64,000 nucleotides of DNA from Pelagibius litoralis (GCF_011683915.1 NZ_JAAQPH010000007.1:124001-188000); one strand, 5' to 3'. Positions 27,044 to 36,816 are shown, counted from the stretch's first letter. Notes: generated from the letters alone by a model not told the origin. Program-made: numbers and translations.

Positions 27044-28444
27044 ATGAACGCTGATCTCGCAGCGCTGCTGTATCTCGTCGCCTCGATCTGCTTCATCCTG
27101 GCGCTTCGCGGCTTGTCGCATCCGACGACCAGCCGGGCCGGCAACCTCTATGGCATGGCCGGCATGGCGATTGCCATCCTCACGACCCTGGCGACGCCGG
27201 GTGTGGTGAGCTATTCGCTGATCATTGTCGGCATGTTGATCGGCGGCGCCATCGGCACCGTGATCGCCCTCAAGATCAAGATGACCGCCTTGCCGCAGCT
27301 GGTGGCGGCCTTCCACTCCCTGGTCGGTCTGGCGGCGGTCTTCGTTGCGGCGGCGGCATTTTTCCGGCCCGAAGCCTATGGGCTTGGCGTGCCCGGCGAT
27401 ATCAAGGTCGCCAGCCTGATCGAAATGTCGCTCGGCGTCGCCATCGGCGCGATCACCTTCACCGGCTCGGTCGTCGCCTTTGCCAAGCTTCAGGGCCTGG
27501 TCACCGGCAAGCCGCTGGTTTTCCCGATGCAGCATCCGCTGAATGCCGCCCTCGGCATCCTGCTGGTGGTCCTGATCGTACTGCTCTGTCTGGACCAGTC
27601 CGGCCTGGTGTTCTGGCTGATCGTCCTGGTTGCCCTGGCCCTGGGTCTGCTGCTGATCCTGCCGATCGGCGGTGCCGACATGCCGGTGGTCGTCTCCATG
27701 CTGAATTCCTATTCCGGCTGGGCGGCCTGCGGTATCGGCTTCACCCTGCAGAACAACCTGCTGATCATCACCGGCGCCCTGGTCGGTTCTTCCGGTGCCA
27801 TCCTCAGCTACATCATGTGCAAGGGCATGAACCGCTCGATCTTCAACGTCATACTGGGCGGTTTCGGTGGCGAGACGGCGGGCCCGGCAGCGGGCGCCGA
27901 CATGGGCGACAAGACGGTGAAGTCGGGCGCGGCTGCCGACGCCGCCTTCCTGATGAAGAACGCCAGCAAGGTCATCATCGTGCCGGGTTACGGCATGGCC
28001 GTTGCCCAGGCCCAGCATGCCCTGCGGGAAATGGCCGACATCCTGAAGAAAGAGGGCGTCGATGTGCGCTACGCCATTCACCCGGTGGCCGGGCGCATGC
28101 CGGGCCATATGAACGTGTTGCTGGCCGAGGCCAACGTGCCTTATGACGAGGTCTTCGAGATGGACGAAATCAACCGCGATTTCGCCGCCACCGACGTGGC
28201 CTTCGTGATCGGCGCCAACGACATCACCAATCCGGCGGCCAAGACCGATCCGGCCTCGCCGATCTACGGCATGCCGATCCTGGACGTCGACAAGTCCGGC
28301 ACGGTGTTGTTCATCAAGCGCTCCATGGCCAGCGGCTATGCTGGCGTGCAGAACGAGCTGTTCTTCCGTGACAACACCATGATGCTGTTCGATGACGCCA
28401 AGAAGATGTGCGAGCACATCGTCAAGGCCCTGGAGCAGGACTAG
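27044..28444 (+). CDS. pntB: NAD(P) transhydrogenase subunit beta (PntB)
   Basis: PntB is the membrane and NADP(H)-binding subunit; the enzyme uses the proton gradient to make NADPH from NADH. The 466-residue protein has about eight to nine transmembrane segments in residues 1-265. Domain III starts around residue 290 with VIIVPGYGMAVAQAQHALREM (NADP Rossmann variant). HPVAGRMPGHMNVLLAEA and GANDITNPAA follow as in the family. AAGGGGG lies about eleven bases upstream of the ATG. The three gene products together reconstitute the full enzyme. Confidence 0.95.
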   Translation: MNADLAALLYLVASICFILALRGLSHPTTSRAGNLYGMAGMAIAILTTLATPGVVSYSLIIVGMLIGGAIGTVIALKIKMTALPQLVAAFHSLVGLAAVFVAAAAFFRPEAYGLGVPGDIKVASLIEMSLGVAIGAITFTGSVVAFAKLQGLVTGKPLVFPMQHPLNAALGILLVVLIVLLCLDQSGLVFWLIVLVALALGLLLILPIGGADMPVVVSMLNSYSGWAACGIGFTLQNNLLIITGALVGSSGAILSYIMCKGMNRSIFNVILGGFGGETAGPAAGADMGDKTVKSGAAADAAFLMKNASKVIIVPGYGMAVAQAQHALREMADILKKEGVDVRYAIHPVAGRMPGHMNVLLAEANVPYDEVFEMDEINRDFAATDVAFVIGANDITNPAAKTDPASPIYGMPILDVDKSGTVLFIKRSMASGYAGVQNELFFRDNTMMLFDDAKKMCEHIVKALEQD

Positions 28445-28457
28445 GTTGGACTGTAAA

Positions 28458-28479
28458 GGGGCGGGGCAGAGGGGCGGGG
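28458..28479 (+). other. Perfect four-tract G-quadruplex motif
   Basis: Four runs of GGGG are separated by loops of one, four and one bases (C, CAGA, C), starting 14 bases after the pntB stop. The sequence also reads as a direct repeat of GGGGCGGGGC. It lies on the coding strand, so it would be in the mRNA between pntB and cobW. It could affect read-through into the cob operon. Confidence 0.55.
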
Positions 28480-28557
28480 CGATCCCGCTTCTGCGCAGTT
28501 AGGCGTCGCAGCCGGAATAGCCGGCGTGGCCATCCTCGTCCCTAATACCCTCTGGCC

Positions 28558-28571
28558 GGCCGTTCGCGGCC
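28558..28571 (+). other. TTCG-loop hairpin before cobW
   Basis: GGCCG and CGGCC pair around a TTCG tetraloop, 29 bases before the cobW start codon. No T-run follows, so it is more likely a transcript leader structure than a terminator. Confidence 0.35.
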
Positions 28572-28600
28572 CTAACGTCTGCAGGATACGCAAAGAGGCT

Positions 28601-29635
28601 ATGGAAAAACCGAGTAAGATCCCCGCGACTGTCATCACCGGCTTCCTAGGGGCCGGCAAGACCAGCGCCATTCGCCATCTGCTGCAGAACGCCAAGGGGC
28701 GGCGCATCGCCCTGGTGATCAACGAGTTCGGCGACCTGGGCGTCGACGGCGAGATCCTGAAGGGCTGCGGCATCGAAGACTGCGGCGAAGAGGATGTGGT
28801 GGAACTGGCCAACGGTTGTATCTGCTGCACCGTCGCCGACGACTTCCTGCCGACCATTCAGGCCCTGCTTGACCGGGCCGATCCGCCCGACCATATCGTC
28901 ATCGAAACCTCCGGCCTGGCGCTGCCCAAGCCGCTGGTGAAGGCCTTTGCCTGGCCCGAGGTGCGCACCCGCACGACCGTAGACGGGGTGATCACCATGA
29001 TCGACGGCCCTGCCGTTGCCGACGGCCTCTTCGCCGGCGATCCCGAGGCCGTTGCGGCCCAACGCGAAGCGGACGAGAACCTGGATCACGAAACGCCGCT
29101 GGAAGAACTCTTCGAAGAACAGCTCGCCTGCGCCGACATGGTGGTGATCAACAAGGCGGACATGCTGGACGATGCCCAGCTCCAGGCGGTCGAGGCCACG
29201 GTCGCGCGTCATCTGCGCCCGGCGGTAAAGAGCCTGCGTACCAGCCACGGCGCCGTCGATATCGCGGTGCTGCTGGGGCTCGATGCGGCGGCGGAAGACG
29301 ATCTCGATTCCCGCCATTCGCATCACGACGCCGCCGGCGAGCACGACCACGACGATTTCACCAGCTTCTCCATCGCCCTGGGCGAGGCGGAGGCGCCGGA
29401 AGCCCTGCTGGCGCGGTTGCTGCCGGTGATCGCCGAGCACGGTATTCTCAGGGTGAAGGGTTTCGCCGCGGTGACCGGCAAGGCGATGCGTCTGGTGGTG
29501 CAGGGCGTCGGCGACCGTCTTCAGCACTACTATGACCGCGACTGGCAGCCGGGCGAGGAGCGCTCGACCCGCCTGGTCATCATCGGCGAGACAGGCCTGG
29601 ACGAAGCAGCGATCCGGGCCGCGCTCGCAAGTTAG
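28601..29635 (+). CDS. cobW: CobW family GTPase/metallochaperone
   Basis: CobW is a G3E-family GTPase of the cobalamin pathway that is thought to deliver cobalt. It has the Walker A motif GFLGAGKTS near residue 13-21, the metal-binding CxCC motif in NGCICCT near residue 70, and the base-recognition motif NKAD. A His-rich segment (SRHSHHD...EHDHDD) lies between the GTPase and the C-terminal CobW_C domain. The 344-residue product starts at ATG 28601; a longer frame from 28526 is not family-like. It is the first gene of the large plus-strand cob operon, and cobN follows after 14 bases. Confidence 0.93.
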   Translation: MEKPSKIPATVITGFLGAGKTSAIRHLLQNAKGRRIALVINEFGDLGVDGEILKGCGIEDCGEEDVVELANGCICCTVADDFLPTIQALLDRADPPDHIVIETSGLALPKPLVKAFAWPEVRTRTTVDGVITMIDGPAVADGLFAGDPEAVAAQREADENLDHETPLEELFEEQLACADMVVINKADMLDDAQLQAVEATVARHLRPAVKSLRTSHGAVDIAVLLGLDAAAEDDLDSRHSHHDAAGEHDHDDFTSFSIALGEAEAPEALLARLLPVIAEHGILRVKGFAAVTGKAMRLVVQGVGDRLQHYYDRDWQPGEERSTRLVIIGETGLDEAAIRAALAS

Positions 29636-29649
29636 CGGCGGGTCGGGCG

Positions 29650-32600
29650 ATGCACCTTCTTCAGGCGACACCGGGTGCGGTCACTGACGGGTCGGAGGCC
29701 GTCGACCTCGGCCAGACCCCCGGCGACATCGTCTTTCTTTCCGCCGCCGATACTGAATTGGCTGCGCTCGCTACAGCACAGGCAAAGAGCGGCGGGGAAG
29801 CCCCCAGCCTGCGCCTCGCCAACCTCATGCAGCTCGGCCACAACCTCTCGGTCGATCTCTATGTCGAGCAGGTGATCGCCGGTGCGAAACTGGTGGTGGT
29901 CCGCCTGCTGGGTGGCGAGAGTTACTGGCCCTACGGCGTCGAGCAGATCCATGCCGCCTGCCTTGCCCGGGGCATAAAGCTGGCCATGCTGCCCGGCGAC
30001 GACCAGCCGGACCCAGGCCTCTCGGCTTATTCGATCCTGGAGGAGGAGGCCGCCTTCCGGCTCTGGCGTTACTGCATCGAGGGCGGACCGGAGAACGCGG
30101 AGAACCTCCTGGCCTATGCCGCCAGCCTGCTGGGTCGGCAGAAGGACTGGCAGGAACCACGGCCGCTGCTGCGGGCCGGCCTCTACTGGCCCGGGGCAAA
30201 TCAACCGGGCCTCGAAGATCTGCGGCGCGACTGGCGCACGGCAGCCCCCGTTGCCGCCATCGTTTTCTATCGGGCATTGCTGCAGGCCGGCAATCTGGCC
30301 GCGGTCGATGCCCTCATCGCCGCTTTGAAGATACAGGGGGTCAATGCCCTGCCGGTCTTCTGCAGCAGCCTGAAGGATCCGCAAGCCGCCGAAGTGGTGG
30401 AGAAGCTGCTGGGCGATGCCCCGGCAGAGATCATCCTGAACGCCACCGGCTTTGCCCTGGCGGTGCCCGGCGCCGAGCGCGGCAAGACACCTTTCGATGC
30501 TTGTGACGGGCCGGTTCTGCAGGTGGTTTTCTCCGGCGGCAACGCGGCGGCCTGGTCGGAAGGGACGACCGGCCTTTCGGCCCGCGACATTGCCATGAAC
30601 GTCGCCCTGCCGGAGGTGGATGGGCGGGTGCTGACCCGCGCTGTCTCTTTCAAGGGCGAGGCGCGCTACGACGCCGCTACCCAGACCTCGGTCGTCGCTT
30701 ATGAGCCGCAGGCCGACCGCATCGATTTCGTTGCCGCGCTGAGCGCCAACTGGCTGCGCCTCAGGCGTATGCCGCCGGCCAAGCGCTGCGTCGCGTTGGT
30801 GCTGGCCAACTACCCCAACCGCGACGGGCGCCTGGGCAACGGCGTCGGCCTCGACACCCCGGCGGGGACGATGAATGTGCTGCGGGCTTTGCAGGCTGAG
30901 GGCTACGATTGCGGCGAACTGCCGGCTGGCGGGCAGGCGCTGATCGAACGGCTGGCAGCCGGGCCAACCAATGACCTGACGGATCGCAGCAGCCGGCCCG
31001 GCGGCGAAACTTATGCGCTCGCCAGCTACCGGCGTTTCTTCGCCAAGCTGCCGCAAGCGGTGCGGGCGGCGGTGACGGCCCGCTGGGGTGATGCCGCCGA
31101 GGATCCCTTTGTGGAAGGAGAAAACTTCCGCCTTTCCGCTTTCCGCCTCGGCAAGGTCGTCATCGGGCTGCAGCCGGCGCGCGGTTACAACATCGATCCG
31201 GTGGCCAGCTATCACGATCCCGATCTCGTGCCACCGCATGGCTACTTCGCTTTCTATGCCTGGCTGCGCGAGGCCGTTGGCGTGCAGGCGATGGTGCACA
31301 TGGGCAAGCACGGCAACATGGAATGGCTGCCGGGCAAGGCGCTGGCATTGTCCGAGGCCTGTTTCCCGGAAGCCGTCTTCGGCGCCCTGCCGCACCTCTA
31401 TCCCTTCATCGTCAACGACCCGGGCGAGGGCACCCAGGCCAAGCGCCGGGCCCAGGCGGTGATCGTCGACCACCTGACACCGCCACTGACCCGCGCCGAA
31501 TCTTATGGGCCTTTGGCTGAGCTGGAACGTCTGGTCGATGAGTATTATGACGCCGCCGGCCTGGACCCCCGGCGGCTGAAGGTGCTGAGCGCCGACATCC
31601 TGGCGCTCTCGGCGCGCAGCGGCTTGGACAAGGACTGCGGCATTGCCGCCGGAGACGACCCGGAAACCGCCCTCGGCAAGCTCGACAACCATCTCTGCGA
31701 ACTTAAGGAGATGCAGATCCGGGACGGCCTGCACATCTTCGGCGAAGCGCCGGACGGACAACAGATGACCGACCTGCTGGTCGCCCTGACCCGTGTGCCG
31801 CGCGGCCGGGGAGAGGGCGGGGATGCTTCCCTGATCCGTGCCCTGGCAGCCGATCTCGGCTTTGAAGGTTTCGATCCGCTGGACTGTGTGATGGGGGATG
31901 CCTGGACCGGGCAACGGCCCGCCGTGCTGGGCGAGGCACGGGGCTGGCGCAGCCAGGGCGACACGGTGGAACGGCTGGAGGTTCTCGCCCAGGCGCTGGT
32001 TGGTGGTGTGTGCGAAGCCGATCCGGCCTGGACCCGCAGCGCAACGGTGCTCGCCGGGATCGCAGGCAGGGTGCGCCCGGCAGTGGAAGCCTCGGGCGCG
32101 GCCGAGATCGCCGGTCTGCTGACCGGCCTGAACGGGCGCTTCGTCGAGCCAGGGTCTTCCGGCGCGCCGACCCGCGGGCGCCTCGACGTGCTGCCCACCG
32201 GCCGCAATTTCTATTCCGTCGACACCCGCACGGTACCAACGCCAGCTGCCTGGCAGCTTGGTTGGGCTTCCGCCGAGCGCCTGCTGCTGCGCCATCGTCA
32301 GGAGGAGGGCGGCTGGCCGCGCCGCCTGGCGCTTTCGGCCTGGGGAACGGCGAACATGCGTACCGGCGGCGACGACATTGCCCAGGCCCTCGCGCTGATG
32401 GGCGTGAAGCCGACCTGGGAAACCGCCTCGCGGCGCATTACCGGCTTTGAAATCCTGCCGCTGTCTGTTCTCGACCGGCCCCGGGTGGATGTGACCCTCA
32501 GGGTCTCCGGGTTTTTCCGTGACGCCTTCCCGGCGCAGATCGATCTGGTGGACTCCGCCGCCCGCGCGGTGGCCGCCCTGGACGAGCCCGCCGAGCAGAA

Positions 32601-33390
32601 CCCCCTGGCCGCGCAGGTTGCCGAGGATCGATTGCGCCTGATCGCCGAGGGGGCGTCCGAAGACGAGGCATCGCGCCGTGCCGGCTTCCGCGTCTTCGGC
32701 TCCAAGCCCGGCGCCTACGGGGCGGGCCTGCAGGCGCTGATCGATGAGCGCGGCTGGCGCGAAGCCGCCGATCTCGCCAAGGCCTATCTCGCCTGGGGCG
32801 GCTATGCCTATGGTGCCGGGGCCGGGGGGCAGGCGGCCCAGGGCCTTTTCGAAGATCGCCTGAAGAAGGTCGAGGCGGTGGTCCACAACCAGGACAACCG
32901 GGAGCACGACCTGCTGGACTCCGACGACTACTATCAGTTCGAAGGCGGCATGACGGCGGCGGTGGAGCACCTCTCCGGCGCCCGCCCGCGGGTCTATCAC
33001 AACGACCATTCGCGCCCGGAAAGCCCGAAGATCCGCACTCTGGAGGAGGAGATTGCCCGCGTGGTGCGGGCCCGCGTGGTCAATCCCAAGTGGATCGCCG
33101 GGGTCATGCGCCACGGCTACAAGGGCGCCTTCGAGATGGCGGCGACGGTGGATTATCTCTTTGCTTTTGCCGCGACCACCGGCGCCGTCGCGGATCACCA
33201 CTTCGATGCCGTCTACGAGGCTTACCTGGAAGAGCCCGCTGTGCGATCCTTCCTGGAAGACAACAACCCGGCGGCCCTGACCGAGATGGCCGAACGCCTG
33301 GCCGAAGCGCAGGAGCGCGGCCTCTGGCGCCCGCGGTCCAACTCTGCCGCCGGGGAACTGGCTGCTCTTACATCCCTGGAGGTTGCCTGA
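29650..33390 (+). CDS. cobN: Cobaltochelatase subunit CobN
   Basis: CobN is the large subunit of the ATP-dependent aerobic cobaltochelatase, which inserts cobalt into hydrogenobyrinic acid a,c-diamide with CobS and CobT. The 1246-residue protein is normal for the family (about 1250-1275) and related to magnesium chelatase BchH. Typical stretches are HMGKHGNMEWLPGK near residue 557, LPTGRNFYSVD near 850, and HNQDNREHDLLDSDDYYQFEGG near 1080. No cobS or cobT is in the window. A CbiX chelatase gene lies 2.2 kb downstream in the same operon, so two different routes of cobalt insertion appear to be encoded here. Confidence 0.95.
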   Translation: MHLLQATPGAVTDGSEAVDLGQTPGDIVFLSAADTELAALATAQAKSGGEAPSLRLANLMQLGHNLSVDLYVEQVIAGAKLVVVRLLGGESYWPYGVEQIHAACLARGIKLAMLPGDDQPDPGLSAYSILEEEAAFRLWRYCIEGGPENAENLLAYAASLLGRQKDWQEPRPLLRAGLYWPGANQPGLEDLRRDWRTAAPVAAIVFYRALLQAGNLAAVDALIAALKIQGVNALPVFCSSLKDPQAAEVVEKLLGDAPAEIILNATGFALAVPGAERGKTPFDACDGPVLQVVFSGGNAAAWSEGTTGLSARDIAMNVALPEVDGRVLTRAVSFKGEARYDAATQTSVVAYEPQADRIDFVAALSANWLRLRRMPPAKRCVALVLANYPNRDGRLGNGVGLDTPAGTMNVLRALQAEGYDCGELPAGGQALIERLAAGPTNDLTDRSSRPGGETYALASYRRFFAKLPQAVRAAVTARWGDAAEDPFVEGENFRLSAFRLGKVVIGLQPARGYNIDPVASYHDPDLVPPHGYFAFYAWLREAVGVQAMVHMGKHGNMEWLPGKALALSEACFPEAVFGALPHLYPFIVNDPGEGTQAKRRAQAVIVDHLTPPLTRAESYGPLAELERLVDEYYDAAGLDPRRLKVLSADILALSARSGLDKDCGIAAGDDPETALGKLDNHLCELKEMQIRDGLHIFGEAPDGQQMTDLLVALTRVPRGRGEGGDASLIRALAADLGFEGFDPLDCVMGDAWTGQRPAVLGEARGWRSQGDTVERLEVLAQALVGGVCEADPAWTRSATVLAGIAGRVRPAVEASGAAEIAGLLTGLNGRFVEPGSSGAPTRGRLDVLPTGRNFYSVDTRTVPTPAAWQLGWASAERLLLRHRQEEGGWPRRLALSAWGTANMRTGGDDIAQALALMGVKPTWETASRRITGFEILPLSVLDRPRVDVTLRVSGFFRDAFPAQIDLVDSAARAVAALDEPAEQNPLAAQVAEDRLRLIAEGASEDEASRRAGFRVFGSKPGAYGAGLQALIDERGWREAADLAKAYLAWGGYAYGAGAGGQAAQGLFEDRLKKVEAVVHNQDNREHDLLDSDDYYQFEGGMTAAVEHLSGARPRVYHNDHSRPESPKIRTLEEEIARVVRARVVNPKWIAGVMRHGYKGAFEMAATVDYLFAFAATTGAVADHHFDAVYEAYLEEPAVRSFLEDNNPAALTEMAERLAEAQERGLWRPRSNSAAGELAALTSLEVA

Positions 33391-33392
33391 TC

Positions 33393-34028
33393 ATGGCCGA
33401 GATGACCGAAGACGAAATTAATGCCCGGGCCAACGAAAAGGCGCGCAACCGCAAGGCCGCCCGCGAGAAGATGCTGGCCGACAAGACCAAGGAAAAGGGC
33501 CTGCTGATCGTCCATACCGGCAAGGGCAAGGGCAAGTCCACGGCGGCCTTCGGGCTGGTGTTCCGCGCCCTGGGGAACAACATGCGCGTCGGCGTGGTGC
33601 AGTTCGTGAAAGGCAAGTGGGAGACCGGCGAGCGTGTGGCGCTGGAGAAATTCTCCGACCAGGTGACCATCAAGGCGATGGGCGAGGGCTTCACCTGGGA
33701 CACCCAGGACCGGGCGCGCGACATCGCCGCCGCCAAGGGCGCCTGGGAGATGGCCAAGGAGATGATCGATGCCTGCCGCGGACCTGACCGCCCCTACGAC
33801 ATGATCCTGCTCGACGAACTGAACATCGTGCTGCGCTACGATTACCTGCCCCTCGATGAGGTAGTGGCGTTTCTGGATAAGCGTCCGGAGATGCTGCATG
33901 TCATCGTCACCGGCCGCAACGCCAAGCCGGATCTGATCGAGGCGGCGGACCTGGTGACCGAGATGACCCAGGTGAAGCATCCCTTCCGCGAGCAGGGCGT
34001 AAAGGCGCAGCTGGGCGTCGAATTTTGA
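33393..34028 (+). CDS. cobO: Corrinoid adenosyltransferase (CobO/BtuR)
   Basis: CobO attaches the adenosyl group to cob(I)alamin precursors using ATP. The P-loop is [15 protein letters not shown] near residue 41-55. The [13 protein letters not shown] and [11 protein letters not shown] stretches are signatures of the family. The 211-residue length is usual. The ATG at 33393 begins two bases after the cobN stop, with GGAGG about twelve bases upstream inside cobN. The N-terminal 30 residues are charged and helical ([14 protein letters not shown]), as in other CobO proteins. Confidence 0.95.
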   Translation: MAEMTEDEINARANEKARNRKAAREKMLADKTKEKGLLIVHTGKGKGKSTAAFGLVFRALGNNMRVGVVQFVKGKWETGERVALEKFSDQVTIKAMGEGFTWDTQDRARDIAAAKGAWEMAKEMIDACRGPDRPYDMILLDELNIVLRYDYLPLDEVVAFLDKRPEMLHVIVTGRNAKPDLIEAADLVTEMTQVKHPFREQGVKAQLGVEF

Positions 34029-34045
34029 CCCCCTCTAGTCCTGTC

Positions 34046-35569
34046 ATGGCCCCGGCCATCATGATCCAGGGCACCGGCTCCGACGTCGGCAAGTCCCTGC
34101 TGGTGGCCGGGCTCTGCCGCGCCTTCACCCGGCGCGGTCTGACGGTGAGACCGTTCAAGCCGCAGAATATGTCCAACAACGCCGCGGTCACCACCGACGG
34201 TGGCGAGATCGGCCGCGCTCAGGCGCTGCAGGCGCGCGCCTGCGGTGTCGAGCCGACGACCGATATGAACCCGGTGCTGCTGAAGCCGCAGAGCGAGGTC
34301 GGCGCCCAGGTCGTCGTGCAGGGCAAGATCTGGGGCAACGCCCAGGCCCGCGCCTATCAGGCGATGAAGGGTGAACTGCTGCCCAAGGTCTTGGAAAGCT
34401 TTCAACGCCTGCAGGACGAAGCCGACCTGGTCGTGGTCGAGGGGGCGGGAAGCCCGGCAGAAGTGAATCTGCGCGCCGGCGATATCGCCAACATGGGATT
34501 TGCCGAGGCCGCCGACCTGCCGGTGGTTCTGGTCGCCGACATCGACCGCGGCGGGGTCATCGCCACCCTGGTCGGCAGTCATGCGGTCATCGACCCGGCG
34601 GAGGCGCGGCGCATCGCCGGTTTTGTGATCAACAAGTTCCGTGGCGACGTCAGCCTCTTCGATGACGGCCTGCAGATCATCACCGAACACACCGCCTGGC
34701 CGTCGCTGGGGGTGGTGCCGTTTTTCCCGGCGGCACGGCACCTGCCGGCCGAAGACGCAGTGGCCCTGACAGGGGCCGAAGCGGCAGCGGACCGGGCGAT
34801 CAGGATCGCGGTGCCGCAGCTGGGGCGGATCGCCAACTTCGATGACCTCGATCCCTTGATCGCCGAGCCCGACGTGGCGGTCGACTTCGTCGAACCGGGC
34901 CGCGCCCTGCCGGGCGATGCGGATCTGGTGATCCTGCCGGGCTCCAAGGCGACTCTGGCGGACCTGGCATTCCTGCGGCAGCAGGGCTGGGATATCGATA
35001 TCCGGGCCCATCTGCGCCGGGGCGGACGGGTGCTTGGGATCTGTGCCGGCTATCAGATGCTGGGGCAGCGCATCGAGGATCCTGAGGGCATTGAGGGGCC
35101 GGCGGGCGCGGCGGACGCGGGCCTTGGCCTGCTCGAGGTGACGACCCGCCTCAGCGGCGAGAAAGCGCTGGAAGAGGTGCAGGGGCGGCATGAGGAAAGC
35201 GGCGCCGCGATCCGGGGTTACGAGATGCATGTCGGGGTCACCCTGGGTGCCGGTCTGGACCGGCCTTTTCTGGATCTGGTGGGCCGCCCTGAAGGGGCCG
35301 TTTCGCGGGACGGCAAGGTGGCCGGCTGCTATCTCCACGGGCTTTTTGCCGGCGATGCCTTTCGCGCTGCCTTTCTGGGCAGCTTGAGGGCTCGGGCCAC
35401 ATCAGGATTGGCTTACGACGCCATGGTGGAGGACACCCTGGATGCTTTGGCGGCGCATCTGGAAACGCATCTGGATTTGGACCAGCTCTACCAGATCGCC
35501 CTGGCGCGGAGCGTGAGGGAAACGGTGATCGAACAATTCCCTTTGCCCCGCCCCCGTAAGGCCCCGTAG
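34046..35569 (+). CDS. cobQ: Cobyric acid synthase CobQ
   Basis: CobQ amidates adenosylcobyrinic acid a,c-diamide at positions b, d, e and g. An N-terminal ATP-dependent domain ([19 protein letters not shown], then [12 protein letters not shown]) precedes a class I glutamine amidotransferase domain with nucleophile Cys in [10 protein letters not shown] and a CYLHGLF His region. The ATG at 34046 gives the usual N terminus ([15 protein letters not shown]) and 507 residues. A TTG at 34025 overlaps the cobO stop as TTGA and could be used instead for coupling. Neither start has a strong ribosome binding site. Confidence 0.93.
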   Translation: MAPAIMIQGTGSDVGKSLLVAGLCRAFTRRGLTVRPFKPQNMSNNAAVTTDGGEIGRAQALQARACGVEPTTDMNPVLLKPQSEVGAQVVVQGKIWGNAQARAYQAMKGELLPKVLESFQRLQDEADLVVVEGAGSPAEVNLRAGDIANMGFAEAADLPVVLVADIDRGGVIATLVGSHAVIDPAEARRIAGFVINKFRGDVSLFDDGLQIITEHTAWPSLGVVPFFPAARHLPAEDAVALTGAEAAADRAIRIAVPQLGRIANFDDLDPLIAEPDVAVDFVEPGRALPGDADLVILPGSKATLADLAFLRQQGWDIDIRAHLRRGGRVLGICAGYQMLGQRIEDPEGIEGPAGAADAGLGLLEVTTRLSGEKALEEVQGRHEESGAAIRGYEMHVGVTLGAGLDRPFLDLVGRPEGAVSRDGKVAGCYLHGLFAGDAFRAAFLGSLRARATSGLAYDAMVEDTLDALAAHLETHLDLDQLYQIALARSVRETVIEQFPLPRPRKAP

Positions 35570-35621
35570 AGTCCGGCACAGGCAAAGAACAACAGGCAAC
35601 TTGGCGTTTAAGGAGAGACTG

Positions 35622-36656
35622 ATGGGCAAGATTGGCGTGATGGTCTGCGGCCACGGCAGCCGCGACGAAGGGGCGGTGCGCGAATTCGAGGCCGTGTCCC
35701 GCGGCATCCGCGCGCGCCTGCCGCAGTACGATGTGGAAAGCGGCTTCCTGGAGTTTGCCACGCCGATTATCCGCAACGGGCTGGACAAGCTGCGCGAGCG
35801 CGGCGTCACCCAGTGCCTGGCGATCCCCGGCATGCTCTTTGCCGCCGGCCATGCCAAGAACGATATCCCCTCGGTCTTGAACACCTATCAGGCGCAAAAC
35901 CCGGAAATGGCCATCGATTATGGCCGTGAACTGGGCATCGACACCAAGCTGCTGAAGGCGGCCAGCGACCGCATCGAAGAGGCCCTGGCGGCTGCCGGCG
36001 ACGACGTGCCGCGCCACGAGACGCTGCTGATGGTGGTCGGCCGCGGTGCTTCCGACCCCGACGCCAACTCCAACGTCGCCAAGGTCATGCGCATGCTCTG
36101 GGAAGGCCTCGGTTTCGGCTGGGGCGAGACCTGCTATTCCGGCGTCACTTTTCCGCTGGTCGAGCCAGGCCTGGAACATGCCGCAAGGCTGGGGTACCGC
36201 CGCATCGTGGTGTTTCCCTATTTCCTCTTCACCGGCATCCTTGTCCGGCGCATCTACGACTACGCCGATCAGGTCGCGGCGCGCCATCCGGAGATCGAGT
36301 TCGTGAAGGCGTCCTACCTGAACGACCACCCGGCGGTGCTCGACGCCTTTGCCGAGCGGGTGCAGGAGATCATCGACGGCGAGAACCTGATGAACTGCAA
36401 GCTCTGCAAATACCGCGAGCAGGTTCTGGGCTTCGAGGCCGAGGTCGGCTTGGCGCAGGAAAGCCACCACCATCACGTCGAAGGTATCGGCACTGGTGGC
36501 ACCGAGCCGGACCATGGGCATAGCCACGATCATGATCACAGCCATGACCATGGTCATGGACACGATCACTCTCATGATCACGGGCATCACCACCACCCCT
36601 ATCCCCATGCCGACCATCCCCTGGGGCCGGTCAGCATGAAGAAGAAATCGGCCTGA
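35622..36656 (+). CDS. cbiX: Sirohydrochlorin cobaltochelatase CbiX, with His-rich tail
   Basis: CbiX inserts cobalt early, into sirohydrochlorin. Two CbiX modules are visible: VMVCGHGSRDEG near residue 5-16 with GMLFAAGHAKNDIP, and LMVVGRGASDPDANS with FPYFLFTGIL near 200. After the catalytic part comes MNCKLCKYREQVLGFE, with a CxxC that may bind Fe-S or metal. A tail follows from about residue 285 with roughly 22 His among Asp, Gly and Ser. The ATG at 35622 has AAGGAG six bases upstream. The 344-residue length fits the long CbiX form. The His tail probably stores or delivers cobalt or nickel. Confidence 0.93.
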   Translation: MGKIGVMVCGHGSRDEGAVREFEAVSRGIRARLPQYDVESGFLEFATPIIRNGLDKLRERGVTQCLAIPGMLFAAGHAKNDIPSVLNTYQAQNPEMAIDYGRELGIDTKLLKAASDRIEEALAAAGDDVPRHETLLMVVGRGASDPDANSNVAKVMRMLWEGLGFGWGETCYSGVTFPLVEPGLEHAARLGYRRIVVFPYFLFTGILVRRIYDYADQVAARHPEIEFVKASYLNDHPAVLDAFAERVQEIIDGENLMNCKLCKYREQVLGFEAEVGLAQESHHHHVEGIGTGGTEPDHGHSHDHDHSHDHGHGHDHSHDHGHHHHPYPHADHPLGPVSMKKKSA

Positions 36657-36689
36657 TGTGCATTGTCTGCGGCACACTCCCCTCCCTGA

Positions 36690-36712
36690 CCCTCCCCCGC
36701 AAGGGGGGAGGG
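36690..36712. repeat. Palindromic repeat, CCCTCCCCC type, copy 1
   Basis: CCCTCCCCC (36690-36698) and GGGGGAGGG (36704-36712) pair perfectly around a five-base loop (GCAAG). It lies 34 bases after the cbiX stop. The same stem recurs 53 bases later with a different loop, which marks it as a mobile or dispersed palindrome rather than a single terminator. Confidence 0.8.
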
Positions 36713-36742
36713 AAAAAGAAGGGGCAAGATTCCCTCACTGCT

Positions 36743-36765
36743 CCCTCCCCCTTGATGGGGGAGGG
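36743..36765. repeat. Palindromic repeat, CCCTCCCCC type, copy 2
   Basis: CCCTCCCCC (36743-36751) and GGGGGAGGG (36757-36765) form the same nine-base-pair stem as copy 1, with loop TTGAT. The two are direct copies separated by 30 bases. Confidence 0.8.
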
Positions 36766-36816
36766 TAGGGGTGGGGGTGACATCCTCTCCGTCACGCCGA
36801 GTTCATTGAGTTTGTC

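Noticed and set aside
29632-33201. Very long open frame of 1189 codons on the strand opposite cobN
   Set aside because: It is a shadow of cobN in GC-rich DNA. Its translation is rich in Arg, His, Gln and Gly and matches no family, whereas cobN is unmistakable.
36690-36765. The two CCCTCCCCC hairpins as intrinsic terminators of the first cob half-operon
   Set aside because: No T-runs follow, and the same stem appears twice, which fits a dispersed repeat better. Partial termination cannot be excluded.
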